A DNA stretch of 64,000 nucleotides from Chryseobacterium fluminis (GCF_026314945.1 NZ_CP111121.1:3968001-4032000), one strand, 5' to 3'. Numbered from the stretch's first letter, positions 45,229 through 55,130 are shown. The notes: a model not told the origin generated them from the letters alone. Numbers and translations: made by a program.

Positions 45229-45776
45229 TAACTAACAACAATAACATTTAACGGACTTTCCAACTCAGCATAGTTTCGGGCACTACTGAAATAGTAATGT
45301 TCCGGTTCTGTCACTATTTTTTGTTTCACAGGATTTTGATGAATGTAATTAATCTTTTGCCTGATCCATTTCTTTGAAAAGATTTCTTCCGCATGATATC
45401 CATCTTGCCATACTTTAAAATTCTGTTGTCTGGACAGATGTTCACACGCTCTGCTGAAATATGCTAACATCCATTCTCTTCTGCTTTCAGCCTCAGAAAA
45501 TATCGTTTCGATAATTTTTTTTGAAGTAAATTTTTTAAAATCACGCATAATTTCGGGTAAGGTATATTTACCATCCGCTTGGCAAAATAAATGCAGATGG
45601 TTTGACATTATACAGTAGGCAAAAATGATGAGACCTTTTTGAGCCTGACAGTATTTTAACGATTCTATAATAACCATTTTTTGAGATAATCTTGTAAATA
45701 CATCGATCCATCCAACAGTAGTTATGGTAATAAAATAGGCCTGATCAATATTCAGGGCTTTGTACTTTGTAGACAT
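45228..45776 (-). CDS. REP-associated tyrosine transposase (RAYT, IS200-like Y1)
   Basis: This 182-residue protein has the HUH motif in MSNHLHLF and the later Tyr in INYIHQNPVK, the two hallmarks of the TnpA-REP group. It is a single-copy, non-classical transposase thought to spread REP palindromes. The flanking GCGCGGATT-TGY-AATCCGTGC hairpins, one against its stop and one 43 nt before its start, are its likely substrates. Confidence 0.88.
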   Translation of the reverse strand: MSTKYKALNIDQAYFITITTVGWIDVFTRLSQKMVIIESLKYCQAQKGLIIFAYCIMSNHLHLFCQADGKYTLPEIMRDFKKFTSKKIIETIFSEAESRREWMLAYFSRACEHLSRQQNFKVWQDGYHAEEIFSKKWIRQKINYIHQNPVKQKIVTEPEHYYFSSARNYAELESPLNVIVVS

Positions 45777-45818
45777 TTGTGTTTTTATTTAAATCTACAA
45801 AATATTTTTGTATTTGAT

Positions 45819-45841
45819 AGCGCGGATTTGCAATCCGTGCT
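45819..45841. repeat. REP-like hairpin upstream of the RAYT gene
   Basis: AGCGCGGATT-TGC-AATCCGTGCT matches the element at 45206-45228 except for one loop base and is in the same orientation. It also sits 15 nt past the end of the LacI gene, where it could act as a transcript end. Confidence 0.8.
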
Positions 45842-45855
45842 ATTTATTATCTAAA

Positions 45856-46884
45856 CTATTGCCTTTTCGAAGACTTCCTGATATAAAGCTGAGGCGCCAG
45901 AACCACTTTTTTCTCGGTAGAAACTCCCGAACCATACTCTTTTACACTTTCCAGGAAAACCTGTCCTGCCATTTTTCCCATTGTCACTGGGGTTTGGTCT
46001 ACAGAACTCATAGGAAGTTCCATAAACTGGGTAAAAGGTTCATTGGAGAAGCCGATAACAGCTACTTCTTCAGGGATTTTGATCTTCCGTTTTTTCAGTT
46101 CCTGACAGGCCCCTAATGCAGCAAAATCACTTGAAGAAAAAATTGCATCAGGAATAGACTTTCGGTCCCATAATTTTTTGATCGCTTCAATGCCGGCATC
46201 AATTGAACTTCCGGTGGTAATGATATTTTCTTCCTTTACTGGGAATTGGTGATCTATTAAAGCCTGTTTGTATCCGTTTAAACGGTTCTGATAGATCTCA
46301 AGATTAAGATCACCGGAAAAATGACAGATATCTTTGTACCCTTCTTTTATAAGATGTTCGGTGGCGATATATCCTCCGCGGTAGTCATCGATAACAACGG
46401 TACTGATTCCGGGAATATCTTTCTTCCTGTCAAAAAACAGGATGGGGGTATTGGTCGTATCTAAAATACTCTGAATATGCTCCGTATCAACGGTCGTCTT
46501 CGAAACCGACATAAAGATCCCGTCTACCTGTGCGTTAAGCAAAGTATTCAGGTGTCTTTTCTCTATAGTAACGTCTTCATGACTCTGACAAATGATCACA
46601 TGATAACCGAACGGCGAAAGCTCTTCCTCAATGCCACGGATGACGGACGAAAAGAAGTTGGTATTCACAAAAGGCACAATGATTCCCACATTTTTTGTTT
46701 CACCGCTTTTTAAAGCTTTGGCCAGATTATTCTGCTTATAATTCATTTCTTTAGCAGTCTTCTTGACCAGGTCTTTGGTTGCCTGGCTTATTCTCGGATG
46801 ATCATTAAGTGCTCTGGAAACAGTGGCCACACTTACATTTAACTTTTTCGAAATATCGTATATGGTGGCACCTTTTTTATTCAT
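45856..46884 (-). CDS. LacI-family transcriptional regulator (probable uronate/xylose regulon)
   Basis: This 342-residue protein has a LacI HTH at about 4-25 (IYDISKKLNVSVATVSRALN), a hinge region (NNLAKALKSG) and a periplasmic-binding-protein-like sensor domain (about 60-335). The ATG at 46882-46884 is chosen because family proteins begin right before the HTH; the in-frame ATG at 46929 would add 15 residues. It is the only LacI-type gene in view, and GCAATCGATT(G/A)C sites occur before susC, kduI and xylA, so it probably represses these until a uronate or sugar effector binds. The effector is unknown. Confidence 0.88.
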   Translation of the reverse strand: MNKKGATIYDISKKLNVSVATVSRALNDHPRISQATKDLVKKTAKEMNYKQNNLAKALKSGETKNVGIIVPFVNTNFFSSVIRGIEEELSPFGYHVIICQSHEDVTIEKRHLNTLLNAQVDGIFMSVSKTTVDTEHIQSILDTTNTPILFFDRKKDIPGISTVVIDDYRGGYIATEHLIKEGYKDICHFSGDLNLEIYQNRLNGYKQALIDHQFPVKEENIITTGSSIDAGIEAIKKLWDRKSIPDAIFSSSDFAALGACQELKKRKIKIPEEVAVIGFSNEPFTQFMELPMSSVDQTPVTMGKMAGQVFLESVKEYGSGVSTEKKVVLAPQLYIRKSSKRQ

Positions 46885-47174
46885 AGATGTTTTTTTCTGG
46901 CTGTTTTCGTATGTCAAAATGAAATACATGATGACGTAAATTTAATCAAATTATATCTATCAAAAATTAAATATTATGTATTTTATAGAAGATGGGTTTT
47001 AACGGCAATTCAAATGCCTGTCATATTTTTTTAAGTGATTGATTATGTTTAAATTAAATTGCGTATTGCTGCGGATAAATGATTTTTTGAACTGAATGAC
47101 AATGGTTGGATAAGACTGAAACAGCTGTTGCTTCTATGGTAAAAGGTGGCAGAAAATAATCATTGGCTCAACTG

Positions 47175-47199
47175 AAAAGGACACCGAAAACCGATGTCC
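47175..47199 (-). terminator. terminator of the xylA-symporter operon
   Basis: Read on the minus strand, GGACATCG-GTTTT-CGGTGTCC (one wobble) is followed by TTTTC, 33 nt after the symporter stop. The rest of the 347-nt gap up to the LacI start shows nothing else. Confidence 0.7.
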
Positions 47200-47231
47200 C
47201 TGAATTACTAAGTATGATGTGAAAAAATATT

Positions 47232-48653
47232 TTATTTCTTCCAGATCTTTTCAATTTCTTCCAATGATTTTCCTTTGGTTTCCGGAACCATCTTCCATAC
47301 AAAAACCAATGATAAAAGGCTCATTACCCCATAAAAACCATAGGTGAAAGCTCCGCTGAATTCCATCATGAACGGGTAGGTTGAAGAAATTAAATAATTT
47401 GCCGCCCACTGAGCTGCTACAGCAATCGCAATGGCAGATCCCCTGATTTTGTTAGGAAAGAGCTCGGAAATTAATACCCAGCAAATCGGTCCCCAGGACA
47501 TCATAAATGAAGCGGTATATACGATGATAAATACTAAAGTAGCAATACCGATAATGTGCAGGTATGAGAAAACCGCGATGGCAAACATTCCAATTGCCAT
47601 TCCGACAGAACCTACGATCAATAAAGGTTTCCGCCCCCATTTATCAACGGTAAAAATGGCGACAACGGTAAAAATGACATTGACCAGTCCCATCACGACG
47701 GTCTGTAGCATCGATGCATCTTTGTGTACCCCCATACTCTCAAAAATCCTGGGCGCATAGTATAATGCAACGTTGATCCCTACAAACTGCTGAAAAACGG
47801 ATAGTAAAATACCAATAATAATAACCGTCTTTCCAAAAGCGAAAATCTCACTTTTATGTGCGGCAACAGTGCTTTTAATCTCATTGAAGATCTGATGTCC
47901 GCGGAGCTGACCATTAATTTTGGTTAAAATTTTAAGCGCTTCATCATCTTTTTTAATCAACGTGAGGTAACGTGGTGTTTCAGGAACGAAGAATAGTAGA
48001 ATTCCGAATAAGGCTGCAGGAATCGTTAATGATAAAAACATATAACGCCATCCGATATCATTGATCCACGCTACCGGTTTTCCGTCGGCAATTCCCCAAT
48101 TCACAAAATAAACGACCAGCATCCCGAAAATAATAGCAAACTGATTTAAGGAGACCAGTCTTCCTCTTACTTCTGCAGGGGCAATTTCTCCGATATACAT
48201 CGGGCACACTGCAGATGCTAGCCCAACACCGATGCCTCCGATAATTCTGTAAAAATTAAACGCCAGTAAAACACCTATTGAATGCTCGCCCTGCCTAAAG
48301 AACAAAAATTCAGGATATGCAGCTCCTAAAGCACTGATAAAAAATAGGAAAGCAGAAAGCATCAATGATTTCTTTCTTCCCAGTTTAGACGAAAAATAGC
48401 CGGAGACCGCTCCTCCGATAATGCAGCCGATTAAGGCGCTGGAAATGGTGGCTCCGTGCGCCAGAGAGCTTAAGCCGAGAGGAATGATGAGGTATTCCTG
48501 AATCGATTTCTCGGCTCCGGAGATCACGGCAGTATCGTATCCGAACAAAAGCCCGCCCAAAGTGGCAACCAGGGTAAGCATAGTAACATAGGTCATATTG
48601 ATTTCCGCCTTGGTTCCGGGGGAGTATTTCGGACCCGAATCTATTATTTGCAT
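47232..48653 (-). CDS. sugar porter MFS transporter, xylose/H+ symporter-like
   Basis: This 473-residue 12-helix transporter has sugar-porter motifs GGLLFGYDTAVISGA, SSKLGRKKSL, PETPRYL, DKWGRKPLL and the terminal VPETKGKSLEEIE. The start at ATG 48651-48653 (MQIIDSG) is preferred over one 54 nt upstream. It lies 117 nt after xylA on the same strand, so xylose is the most likely substrate, though arabinose or glucose cannot be excluded. Confidence 0.87.
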   Translation of the reverse strand: MQIIDSGPKYSPGTKAEINMTYVTMLTLVATLGGLLFGYDTAVISGAEKSIQEYLIIPLGLSSLAHGATISSALIGCIIGGAVSGYFSSKLGRKKSLMLSAFLFFISALGAAYPEFLFFRQGEHSIGVLLAFNFYRIIGGIGVGLASAVCPMYIGEIAPAEVRGRLVSLNQFAIIFGMLVVYFVNWGIADGKPVAWINDIGWRYMFLSLTIPAALFGILLFFVPETPRYLTLIKKDDEALKILTKINGQLRGHQIFNEIKSTVAAHKSEIFAFGKTVIIIGILLSVFQQFVGINVALYYAPRIFESMGVHKDASMLQTVVMGLVNVIFTVVAIFTVDKWGRKPLLIVGSVGMAIGMFAIAVFSYLHIIGIATLVFIIVYTASFMMSWGPICWVLISELFPNKIRGSAIAIAVAAQWAANYLISSTYPFMMEFSGAFTYGFYGVMSLLSLVFVWKMVPETKGKSLEEIEKIWKK

Positions 48654-48770
48654 AGTTTCATAGTTTAAATGGTTAAGCTGTAGGATTTTAGCGTCGGTAA
48701 ACTGCACAGAGATAATTTATTTAAGATACGTTACATCCGTGCGTTTTACCAACAAACACTATCCGGAATA

Positions 48771-50099
48771 TTATAGATACTGATTAATTAAACTTTCCAG
48801 ATATTCCTGTTTTCCGCTTTCTCTTCCCACTTCTCCCAGGCCTTCAGCATGAGCGGCAAGATCTGTTAAAGAAAGCTTTCCGTCTGCGAAATCTTTTCCT
48901 TTTCCGCTATCGAAAGAGGAATATCTGTCGGTTCTGATTTCAGCATATTTAGATTTTTCCAGAATAGCATCCGCAGCAAGAAAAGCCCGTGCAAAATTGT
49001 CCATTCCGCTGATATGTGCAATAAAAATATCTTCTAAATCTGTAGAGTTTCTTCTGATTTTTGCATCAAAATTAACACCGCCGCCCTGAAAGCCCCCGGC
49101 CTGGATGATCACCAGCATGGCCTGAGTCATTTCATATAAATCAACAGGGAACTGGTCTGTATCCCAGCCATTCTGGTAATCCCCGCGGTTGGCATCGATG
49201 CTTCCCAATACATTATGGTCTGCTGCCACCTGAAGTTCGTGTTCAAAAGTATGCTGAGCCAGCGTCGCATGGTTAACTTCAATATTAAGCTTAAAGTCAT
49301 CCAGCAGATCATACTGACGCAGGAAGTTCAGACAAGTGGCGGCATCGAAATCGTATTGGTGTTTTGTAGGTTCCATAGGTTTGGGCTCCAGAAAGAAAAC
49401 TCCCTTGAAGCCCTGGGAGCGGGCATAATCTTTTGCCAGATGTAAAAACTTTGCCAGATGTTCCTGCTCACGCTTCATGTCGGTATTCAGTAAGGACATA
49501 TATCCTTCCCGTCCACCCCAGAAAACATAATTTTCGCCCTCCAGCTTAATGGTGGCATCCAGTGCATTTTTTACCTGCCCGCCTGCATAGGCCAATACAT
49601 CAAAAGACGGATTGGTCGCAGCTCCGTTCATGAATCTTGGGTTGGAAAAACAGTTGGATGTCCCCCACAGTAACTTTACACCGGAAGCAGTCTGCTTTTC
49701 TTTGGCATAGTCCGTGATGAATTCCAGTCTTTTGGTAGACTCTTTGAAATGATCGGCTTCGTCTATCAGATCATAATCATGGAAACAGTAGTAAGGAACC
49801 CCTAATTTGGTGAAAAATTCAAAAGCAGCATCCATTTTTTCGGTGGCTTTCTGTTTTGCGTCTGAAGCTGTAAGCCAGTCAAAATTTTGCGTTCCCACCC
49901 CGAACGGATCTCCTCCTGTGGCACAGAAGGTATGCCAGTAAGCAGTGGCAAATTTAAAGTATTCCTTCATGGTTTTTCCGCGAACCACTTTATTTTCGTC
50001 ATAGAATTTAAAAGCAAGAGGATTATCGGATTCCCTCCCTTCAAATTGGATTTTGCTGATTCCCTTAAAGTATTCTTTGTTACCTAATGTAATTGCCAT
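48771..50099 (-). CDS. xylA: xylose isomerase
   Basis: This 442-residue enzyme has the full set of metal ligands and signatures: [39 protein letters not shown] and [20 protein letters not shown], and FHDYDLI with the catalytic His. It isomerises xylose to xylulose. The start is ATG 50097-50099 ([11 protein letters not shown]); a longer frame from 50162 would run over the operator at 50132-50143. No xylulokinase is in view, so the pathway is completed elsewhere. Confidence 0.94.
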   Translation of the reverse strand: MAITLGNKEYFKGISKIQFEGRESDNPLAFKFYDENKVVRGKTMKEYFKFATAYWHTFCATGGDPFGVGTQNFDWLTASDAKQKATEKMDAAFEFFTKLGVPYYCFHDYDLIDEADHFKESTKRLEFITDYAKEKQTASGVKLLWGTSNCFSNPRFMNGAATNPSFDVLAYAGGQVKNALDATIKLEGENYVFWGGREGYMSLLNTDMKREQEHLAKFLHLAKDYARSQGFKGVFFLEPKPMEPTKHQYDFDAATCLNFLRQYDLLDDFKLNIEVNHATLAQHTFEHELQVAADHNVLGSIDANRGDYQNGWDTDQFPVDLYEMTQAMLVIIQAGGFQGGGVNFDAKIRRNSTDLEDIFIAHISGMDNFARAFLAADAILEKSKYAEIRTDRYSSFDSGKGKDFADGKLSLTDLAAHAEGLGEVGRESGKQEYLESLINQYL

Positions 50100-50131
50100 T
50101 ATATTTTGTTTAATTAAATTTTCAATTAGAT

Positions 50132-50143
50132 GCAATCGATTAC
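50132..50143. promoter_or_regulatory. LacI-type operator GCAATCGATTAC upstream of xylA
   Basis: It lies 33-44 nt before the xylA ATG and is identical to the site before kduI. This supports control of xylA and the pectin locus by one LacI regulator. Confidence 0.75.
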
Positions 50144-50447
50144 ACTCTGACCGCAATTCCAAAACATCTTTTTATTTAAACAGATAATATTTTGGAGTTT
50201 GTACAGTCCGATTGATTTTTCGATGTCAATTATCAATTAAAACGGATGTTTTATTAATAATTCATAGTCGTTAAATGTAATAATTTTATGTAATATGCAA
50301 TCAAATTTTTACAATATCTTATTTTGTATGATAAGGGTAGGTTTAGTTTATTATTTAACAGTATGTTAATCGTTTTTCTATAACCTTATTTTTAAGATAA
50401 TTTTTCAAATAAAGCAGACAGAAAATGATCTGAGTTCCCCCGAAAAT

Positions 50448-50474
50448 GGAATTACGAAACAATTCCGGCTTTTT
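50448..50474 (+). terminator. weak hairpin with T run
   Basis: GGAATT-ACGAAAC-AATTCC is followed by GGC and seven T residues. It sits in the 423-nt gap before the WG-repeat gene; no plus-strand gene precedes it closely, so an attenuator or chance structure is possible. Confidence 0.3.
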
Positions 50475-50522
50475 TTATGGTTTATTTGAATAGTTTTGTG
50501 AGACTATTAATAATTGTACACC

Positions 50523-51524
50523 ATGAGATGGCAGACTCGGATATTAGGCACTTTTTTAATATTAATATCGTTTTCGGAGAGGATTTCGTCACAGAATCCA
50601 CTTGATAAGTTTAAGGAAAAAACAGATTTCTATTTATTGGAGAATTTTGTTTCCCGGACTATAAATGACAGTATTTTTGTCAGCAGCACATACCAATATG
50701 AGGCACCTGATTCTACCAACGACGGCGATTTTTATTTTCGTGATCGTAAAACGAAAAAAAAACTGTTTCCTTACGGATTTGAAATGGCTTATCCGTTTGT
50801 AGGACAAACAGCTGTTGTAAAATATAAAGGCCGGTGGGGGCTGATTGACCGAAGCGGAAAATTTATTTATTATTCGGAATCCGATTATCCTGTAAAACTA
50901 ACTTCTTACGAGCAATATGCAGTATTTGATAATACCATAATGTATGATCTAAGCTCCGGCACTTTACAAAAACATTCTATTTATTGTGCCGAACCCGCCA
51001 CTCCCGACTATTTTCTGACAACATCGAAAACCGGAAAATATAATTTGAGGAACAAAAAAAATGAAAAGGTATTTAAAACAGAACTGGATACCATCATAGC
51101 CCGTACTGATTTCCTGTATGAAGGAAATTCAGGCAGAAATATATTAATTGTGAAAAAGAAAAATAAATATGGGCTGTTTCACACCAACGGAAGTGAAATT
51201 CTCCAGACACAATATGAAAATGCCAGGTTCATAGGAAATTATATCATGCTGCTCCAAAATAAAAGATGGAATTATTATCTCTATCAAAATAATCAGCTAA
51301 GGCTTATTCTTTCAACTCCGGTAGAATGTATTACGCCTGCCTATCAGGCTAAAGTTATCGGGGCATTCAAAAAAGGCAGCCGATACAATCTGTTAAAAAT
51401 CAACGGAGAAAGTTTAACTGAAAATTTTGATTATATCGGTGGTAATGCAACGTACGGCGTAAAGGAAAACGCTCTTATGATTTTTGATTCTGATGCGAAT
51501 TATTATACTTATACCGAAAAATAA
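50523..51524 (+). CDS. exported WG-repeat protein
   Basis: This 333-residue protein has a signal peptide (about 1-24, ending ISSQ) and several WG/beta repeats, best seen as AVVKYKGRWGLIDRSGKFI and IVKKKNKYGLFHTNGSEI. WG-repeat proteins form open beta structures with unknown binding roles. The ATG at 50523 is chosen over TTG 50514. It starts a three-gene run with the DUF434 gene (15 nt) and the unknown gene after it. Confidence 0.7.
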   Translation: MRWQTRILGTFLILISFSERISSQNPLDKFKEKTDFYLLENFVSRTINDSIFVSSTYQYEAPDSTNDGDFYFRDRKTKKKLFPYGFEMAYPFVGQTAVVKYKGRWGLIDRSGKFIYYSESDYPVKLTSYEQYAVFDNTIMYDLSSGTLQKHSIYCAEPATPDYFLTTSKTGKYNLRNKKNEKVFKTELDTIIARTDFLYEGNSGRNILIVKKKNKYGLFHTNGSEILQTQYENARFIGNYIMLLQNKRWNYYLYQNNQLRLILSTPVECITPAYQAKVIGAFKKGSRYNLLKINGESLTENFDYIGGNATYGVKENALMIFDSDANYYTYTEK

Positions 51525-51539
51525 CGTCTACATTTGATC

Positions 51540-52256
51540 ATGAACAACAGGAATCGCGGAAAAAATACAGGTGACGATATCTTATTTTCTTCGCAAAAAC
51601 AGATTGATAAACTTCAGCATGCAGTTCAGGATATGCACTATCTTTTGGGAAGGAACTACGCCGAAAAAACGTCTTCCGAACTGGTTGGAAATCATTACAG
51701 ACTAAAATCCAGACAAATTCAGGCCGTTCGTGGAGCTTCTGCGTCGGTAAATCAGATTCAGAACAGAAAATCAAAAGAACTGGAAATTTCAGATTTACGG
51801 AATAAGACCATCTACCTCGATGGTTTCAATATTCTGATTTTATTGGAAAGCCTACTCTCAGAAGCCTATATTTTTGAAGGAGCCGATGGCTGTTTTAGAG
51901 ATCTTTCAGGCGTTCATGGGACTTATAAACGAGTAAATCAAACTTTAACTGCCATTGAACTTATTGCATCTTTTTTTCAGAAATCTGGTGCCGGAAAATT
52001 GATCTGGATTTTCGATAAACCCGTTTTCAACAGTGGCAGAATTAAAGAAATTATTATGGAATTTACCGAAGCAGATACTCTGAACTGGGAAGTTGAACTG
52101 GAATTTAATCCGGATAAATTTTTAGCTCAGAATGCCGGAATCGTCGTTTCTTCCGATGCATGGATCCTGGATCACTGTAAAAATTGGTTTAATCTTGCAG
52201 CCTTTCTAACTCACGAAGAACGACTTTCTGTTAATCTGGTAAAAATGTTTTTATGA
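51540..52256 (+). CDS. DUF434 / DUF5616-type protein with a PIN-like C-terminal half
   Basis: This 238-residue cytoplasmic protein has an N-terminal helical DUF434-like region (about 20-75, with LGRNYAEKTSSELVGNHYRLKSRQ) and a second part starting TIYLDGFNILI, with the Asp pattern and SSDAWILD typical of PIN/NYN-like nuclease folds. A nuclease role is thus possible but unproven. The next gene overlaps by 4 nt, implying a linked function. Confidence 0.65.
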   Translation: MNNRNRGKNTGDDILFSSQKQIDKLQHAVQDMHYLLGRNYAEKTSSELVGNHYRLKSRQIQAVRGASASVNQIQNRKSKELEISDLRNKTIYLDGFNILILLESLLSEAYIFEGADGCFRDLSGVHGTYKRVNQTLTAIELIASFFQKSGAGKLIWIFDKPVFNSGRIKEIIMEFTEADTLNWEVELEFNPDKFLAQNAGIVVSSDAWILDHCKNWFNLAAFLTHEERLSVNLVKMFL

Positions 52257-52906
52257 TGAATGTATTCGGGCAATTGGAACCCTATTTCTCTCAGGAATGG
52301 AAAGAAAAATATAATGTAATTTTAGCCGAAGAGCATGTAAAAAGTTTAAGTGAAAATATTCAGAAATTTAAAGAGCGGACGTTAAACTGGGATCAGCCTT
52401 CCTTCATTGATGAACTTAAAATTGATCGGGAGAATAGTTTTAAAAAATTCATTGGTATCTTGGAATCACAAAATTCAGAGGCGTTTAAAACCAAAAAACT
52501 GGAAGAAACTTCTTTTGAACATTGGCTGAATATTTTAGGACAACGCTTAACCCCGGCAAGTCAGCGGGATCAAAATGCCGTTCCGCCATTGAAAGACAGA
52601 TTGATAGAGGCCTGCGAAAAGCCTTTTAATCATGAGATCACCATGGCGCAGAGAGCCTGGGAAAAACATGTGGGAAGAAGAGACGATAGGTTTTGGGGTG
52701 AGATCAAAGGAAATAATCAGCAGAAACAGCAACTCGTCATGGAAAAAATCAGTTATATTCTGGATCATAAAACATGGTGGAACGTATTTTTTCATTACAA
52801 ACACCAACTTGTTTACGAAGTCAGGGAAGAAGGCGGCCATGGAATCCGTTGGAGTCACAGCGGAACAAACCTCATCGGATTTCTGGAAGTTTTTAACAGT
52901 GAATAA
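52253..52906 (+). CDS. protein of unknown function, coupled to the DUF434 gene
   Basis: This 217-residue protein has no signal peptide or membrane segment and is rich in charged residues and Trp (for example HVGRRDDRFWGEI and DHKTWWNVFFHYKHQLVYEVREEGGHG). I do not recognise a family. Its ATGA overlap with the PIN-like gene suggests joint translation, perhaps as partner or regulator. ATG at 52253 or 52256 could be used. Confidence 0.6.
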   Translation: MMNVFGQLEPYFSQEWKEKYNVILAEEHVKSLSENIQKFKERTLNWDQPSFIDELKIDRENSFKKFIGILESQNSEAFKTKKLEETSFEHWLNILGQRLTPASQRDQNAVPPLKDRLIEACEKPFNHEITMAQRAWEKHVGRRDDRFWGEIKGNNQQKQQLVMEKISYILDHKTWWNVFFHYKHQLVYEVREEGGHGIRWSHSGTNLIGFLEVFNSE

Positions 52907-53263
52907 ATTAAAACCTAGGTAAACGAATCATTTTTAAGCAATAAGGTATGATCAGGACAAATGATTTTGATTTTTAGGGATTCAAATCTTATTTGGATAT
53001 TTTGTACTCCTAACATATGTCATTTCCTCATAAAAATATTCCCTGCGTAAAAACATTGCGTATAATACACATAATTTTGCCGATGCAGATACAAAGAAAG
53101 AGGTTTTCCTGATCCAATCTTTTTAAGCACGGAAAGGGGAATCATGTTTTACACTTACATGCCTTAAAGGAATGATGTCTTTTGATTACAAAAATTGATA
53201 AAATTGCTAAAAATATCAGGAAACTCAGAATAAAAATAAAACAAGAAATTTAATTAGATAAAA
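52907..53263. other. 357-nt gap without gene
   Basis: I see no reading frame, strong hairpin or operator in this AT-rich stretch; it should hold the tatD promoter. Confidence 0.5.
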
Positions 53264-54049
53264 ATGAATACATTCATTGACATTGGTATCAATTTAACCA
53301 ATAAACAGTTTCACAACGAACAGGAAGAGATCATCAATCGGGCCCTTGATCAGGGAGTGGAGCAGATGATTCTCACGGGAACAAGTGTCCGTGGAAGTAA
53401 AGAATCCGCGGAAATTGCAGAAGACTATCCGGAAATTTTATTTTCAACAGCGGGAATTCATCCGCACGACTCCAAATCTTTTAATCATGAAAGCATTAAC
53501 GAATTAAGAAAATTGCTGCGAAAGGAACACGTCGTATCTGTCGGAGAATGCGGACTTGATTTCGACAGGGATTTTTCACCGAGACCTGTTCAGGAAAAAT
53601 GTTACCAGGCTCAGCTGGAATTGGCTGTTGAAGTAGGTAAACCTCTTTTTCTTCACGAAAGGTCAGCTTTCAGAAGGTTTAATGAACTGACAGATGAATA
53701 TTTGTCTGAACTTCCAAAAGCGGTCGTCCACTGTTTTACAGGAACTTTAAGTGAAGCTAAAATTTATTTAGACAAAGGATTTTATTTGGGATTTACAGGA
53801 GCAATAAGTGATCGGAACAGATTCGGACATTTGGAAGACATCATAAGATATGTTCCTCTCGACAGGATAATGATCGAAACAGATGCGCCTTTTATGCTTC
53901 CGAAAAATATGCCGCGGGTGCAGAATCGCAGGAATGAACCTTCATTTTTACCTTACGTCGCACAGACGATCGCCGGTTTAAAAAAATTAAGCCTTGCTGA
54001 AGTTGCCGAAAAAACCACAGAAGTCACCCGTCAATTTTTCGGGATATAA
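53264..54049 (+). CDS. tatD: TatD family metal-dependent hydrolase (DNase)
   Basis: This 261-residue enzyme has all TatD metal and active-site motifs: IDIGINLTNKQF, AGIHPHDS, VGECGLDFDRDFS, FLHERSA, VVHCFTG and ETDAPFMLP. The INLT start and the DFDRDFS stretch match the TatD subgroup more than YcfH/YabD. It is a likely cytoplasmic 3'-5' exonuclease for DNA repair or turnover. It stands alone, closed by the terminator at 54050-54084. Confidence 0.88.
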   Translation: MNTFIDIGINLTNKQFHNEQEEIINRALDQGVEQMILTGTSVRGSKESAEIAEDYPEILFSTAGIHPHDSKSFNHESINELRKLLRKEHVVSVGECGLDFDRDFSPRPVQEKCYQAQLELAVEVGKPLFLHERSAFRRFNELTDEYLSELPKAVVHCFTGTLSEAKIYLDKGFYLGFTGAISDRNRFGHLEDIIRYVPLDRIMIETDAPFMLPKNMPRVQNRRNEPSFLPYVAQTIAGLKKLSLAEVAEKTTEVTRQFFGI

Positions 54050-54084
54050 AAAAAGAGTTCTACAGATTGTGTAAAACTCTTTTT
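54050..54084. terminator. bidirectional terminator between tatD and deoD
   Basis: AAAAAGAGTT and AACTCTTTTT pair across a 15-nt loop, with A and T runs on both sides, directly after the tatD stop and before the end of the convergent deoD gene. Confidence 0.75.
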
Positions 54085-54120
54085 ATAACGGTCGGCACAT
54101 GACTTATCCGACATAGATTA

Positions 54121-54831
54121 TTATAAACTTTTCCAGGCGGCTTCCAGAGCCAGTTCCATCATTGGTTTTAATGCTGTTTCTCTCTGGTCTGCTGAAATTT
54201 TTTCGTGGGTAGGGATGATATCTGTCACCGTAAGAATGGTCGCTGCATTTTTTCCTAAATGTTTCGCATTGGCAAACAATCCGAAGGCTTCCATTTCTAC
54301 AGCCGGACAGTTGTATTTTGTAGCGATCGCAGGAACAGCCGGATCTTTTCTGTAGAAAATATCACTGCTGTGAACATTGATGGCTTTTGCTTCTAACGAC
54401 AGTTCAGCCGCTGTAGCATTTATGGTATCAAAAATAGTCCCCTGGTGAGAAAGAAGATCTTCTTCAATTTCCCAGGCATACTTTGCATAAGTACTTTCAC
54501 TGGCTGCGTTTTCAACATTTAAAATGTCAAAAGTTTTCAAATCGGTAGTATAGGCCCCGCAGGTTCCGATTCTGATGATGGTATCCACTTCATACTCTGT
54601 GAATAACTCAAAAGAATAGATGCCGATGCTTGGAAAACCCATTCCGCTTGCACCAACGGTGATCTCCTTGCCTTTATAAAGACCGGTATAATAAAAAATG
54701 CCTCTCGTCTTGCTGACTAATTTTGCATTTTCCAAATAATTTTCAGCAATATACTGTGCACGGAGCGGATCCCCCGGCTGCAACAAAACTTTAGCAATTT
54801 CTCCTTTTTCTGCACTGATGTGAATACTCAT
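54121..54831 (-). CDS. deoD: purine nucleoside phosphorylase, DeoD type
   Basis: This 236-residue protein has the DeoD hallmarks LQPGDPLRAQYIAENYL, GIFYYTGLYKGKEITVGASGMG, RIGTCGAY and AVEMEAFGLFANA, with TVTDI near the C-terminus. It phosphorolyses purine (deoxy)nucleosides in salvage. The start at ATG 54829-54831 (MSIHI) fits the family; the longer frame from 54861 adds ten residues not seen in it. Confidence 0.92.
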   Translation of the reverse strand: MSIHISAEKGEIAKVLLQPGDPLRAQYIAENYLENAKLVSKTRGIFYYTGLYKGKEITVGASGMGFPSIGIYSFELFTEYEVDTIIRIGTCGAYTTDLKTFDILNVENAASESTYAKYAWEIEEDLLSHQGTIFDTINATAAELSLEAKAINVHSSDIFYRKDPAVPAIATKYNCPAVEMEAFGLFANAKHLGKNAATILTVTDIIPTHEKISADQRETALKPMMELALEAAWKSL

Positions 54832-55130
54832 AATTTTATTTTGAATGGACAAAGATAACAATTATCGAAATAGTGGAATGATCTGTCTTAGGTGTCCTTT
54901 GTAATAATTATAGACAATGATATACCAAATAATTAAACATCTTTCAGTTTTAAAAATTTCTGTCTAATGTTAATTATTTAACTTATACAAAAATATCAAA
55001 AGCATTCGTCAAAAATGCTTTTTTATTTACATAATAAGACAAATTAATTCAATATAATGAGAAATATTTTTAAATATAAATTACGGTTTTCCGTACTAAA
55101 TAAGGGACTTAACATAATAAAAAATATCTC

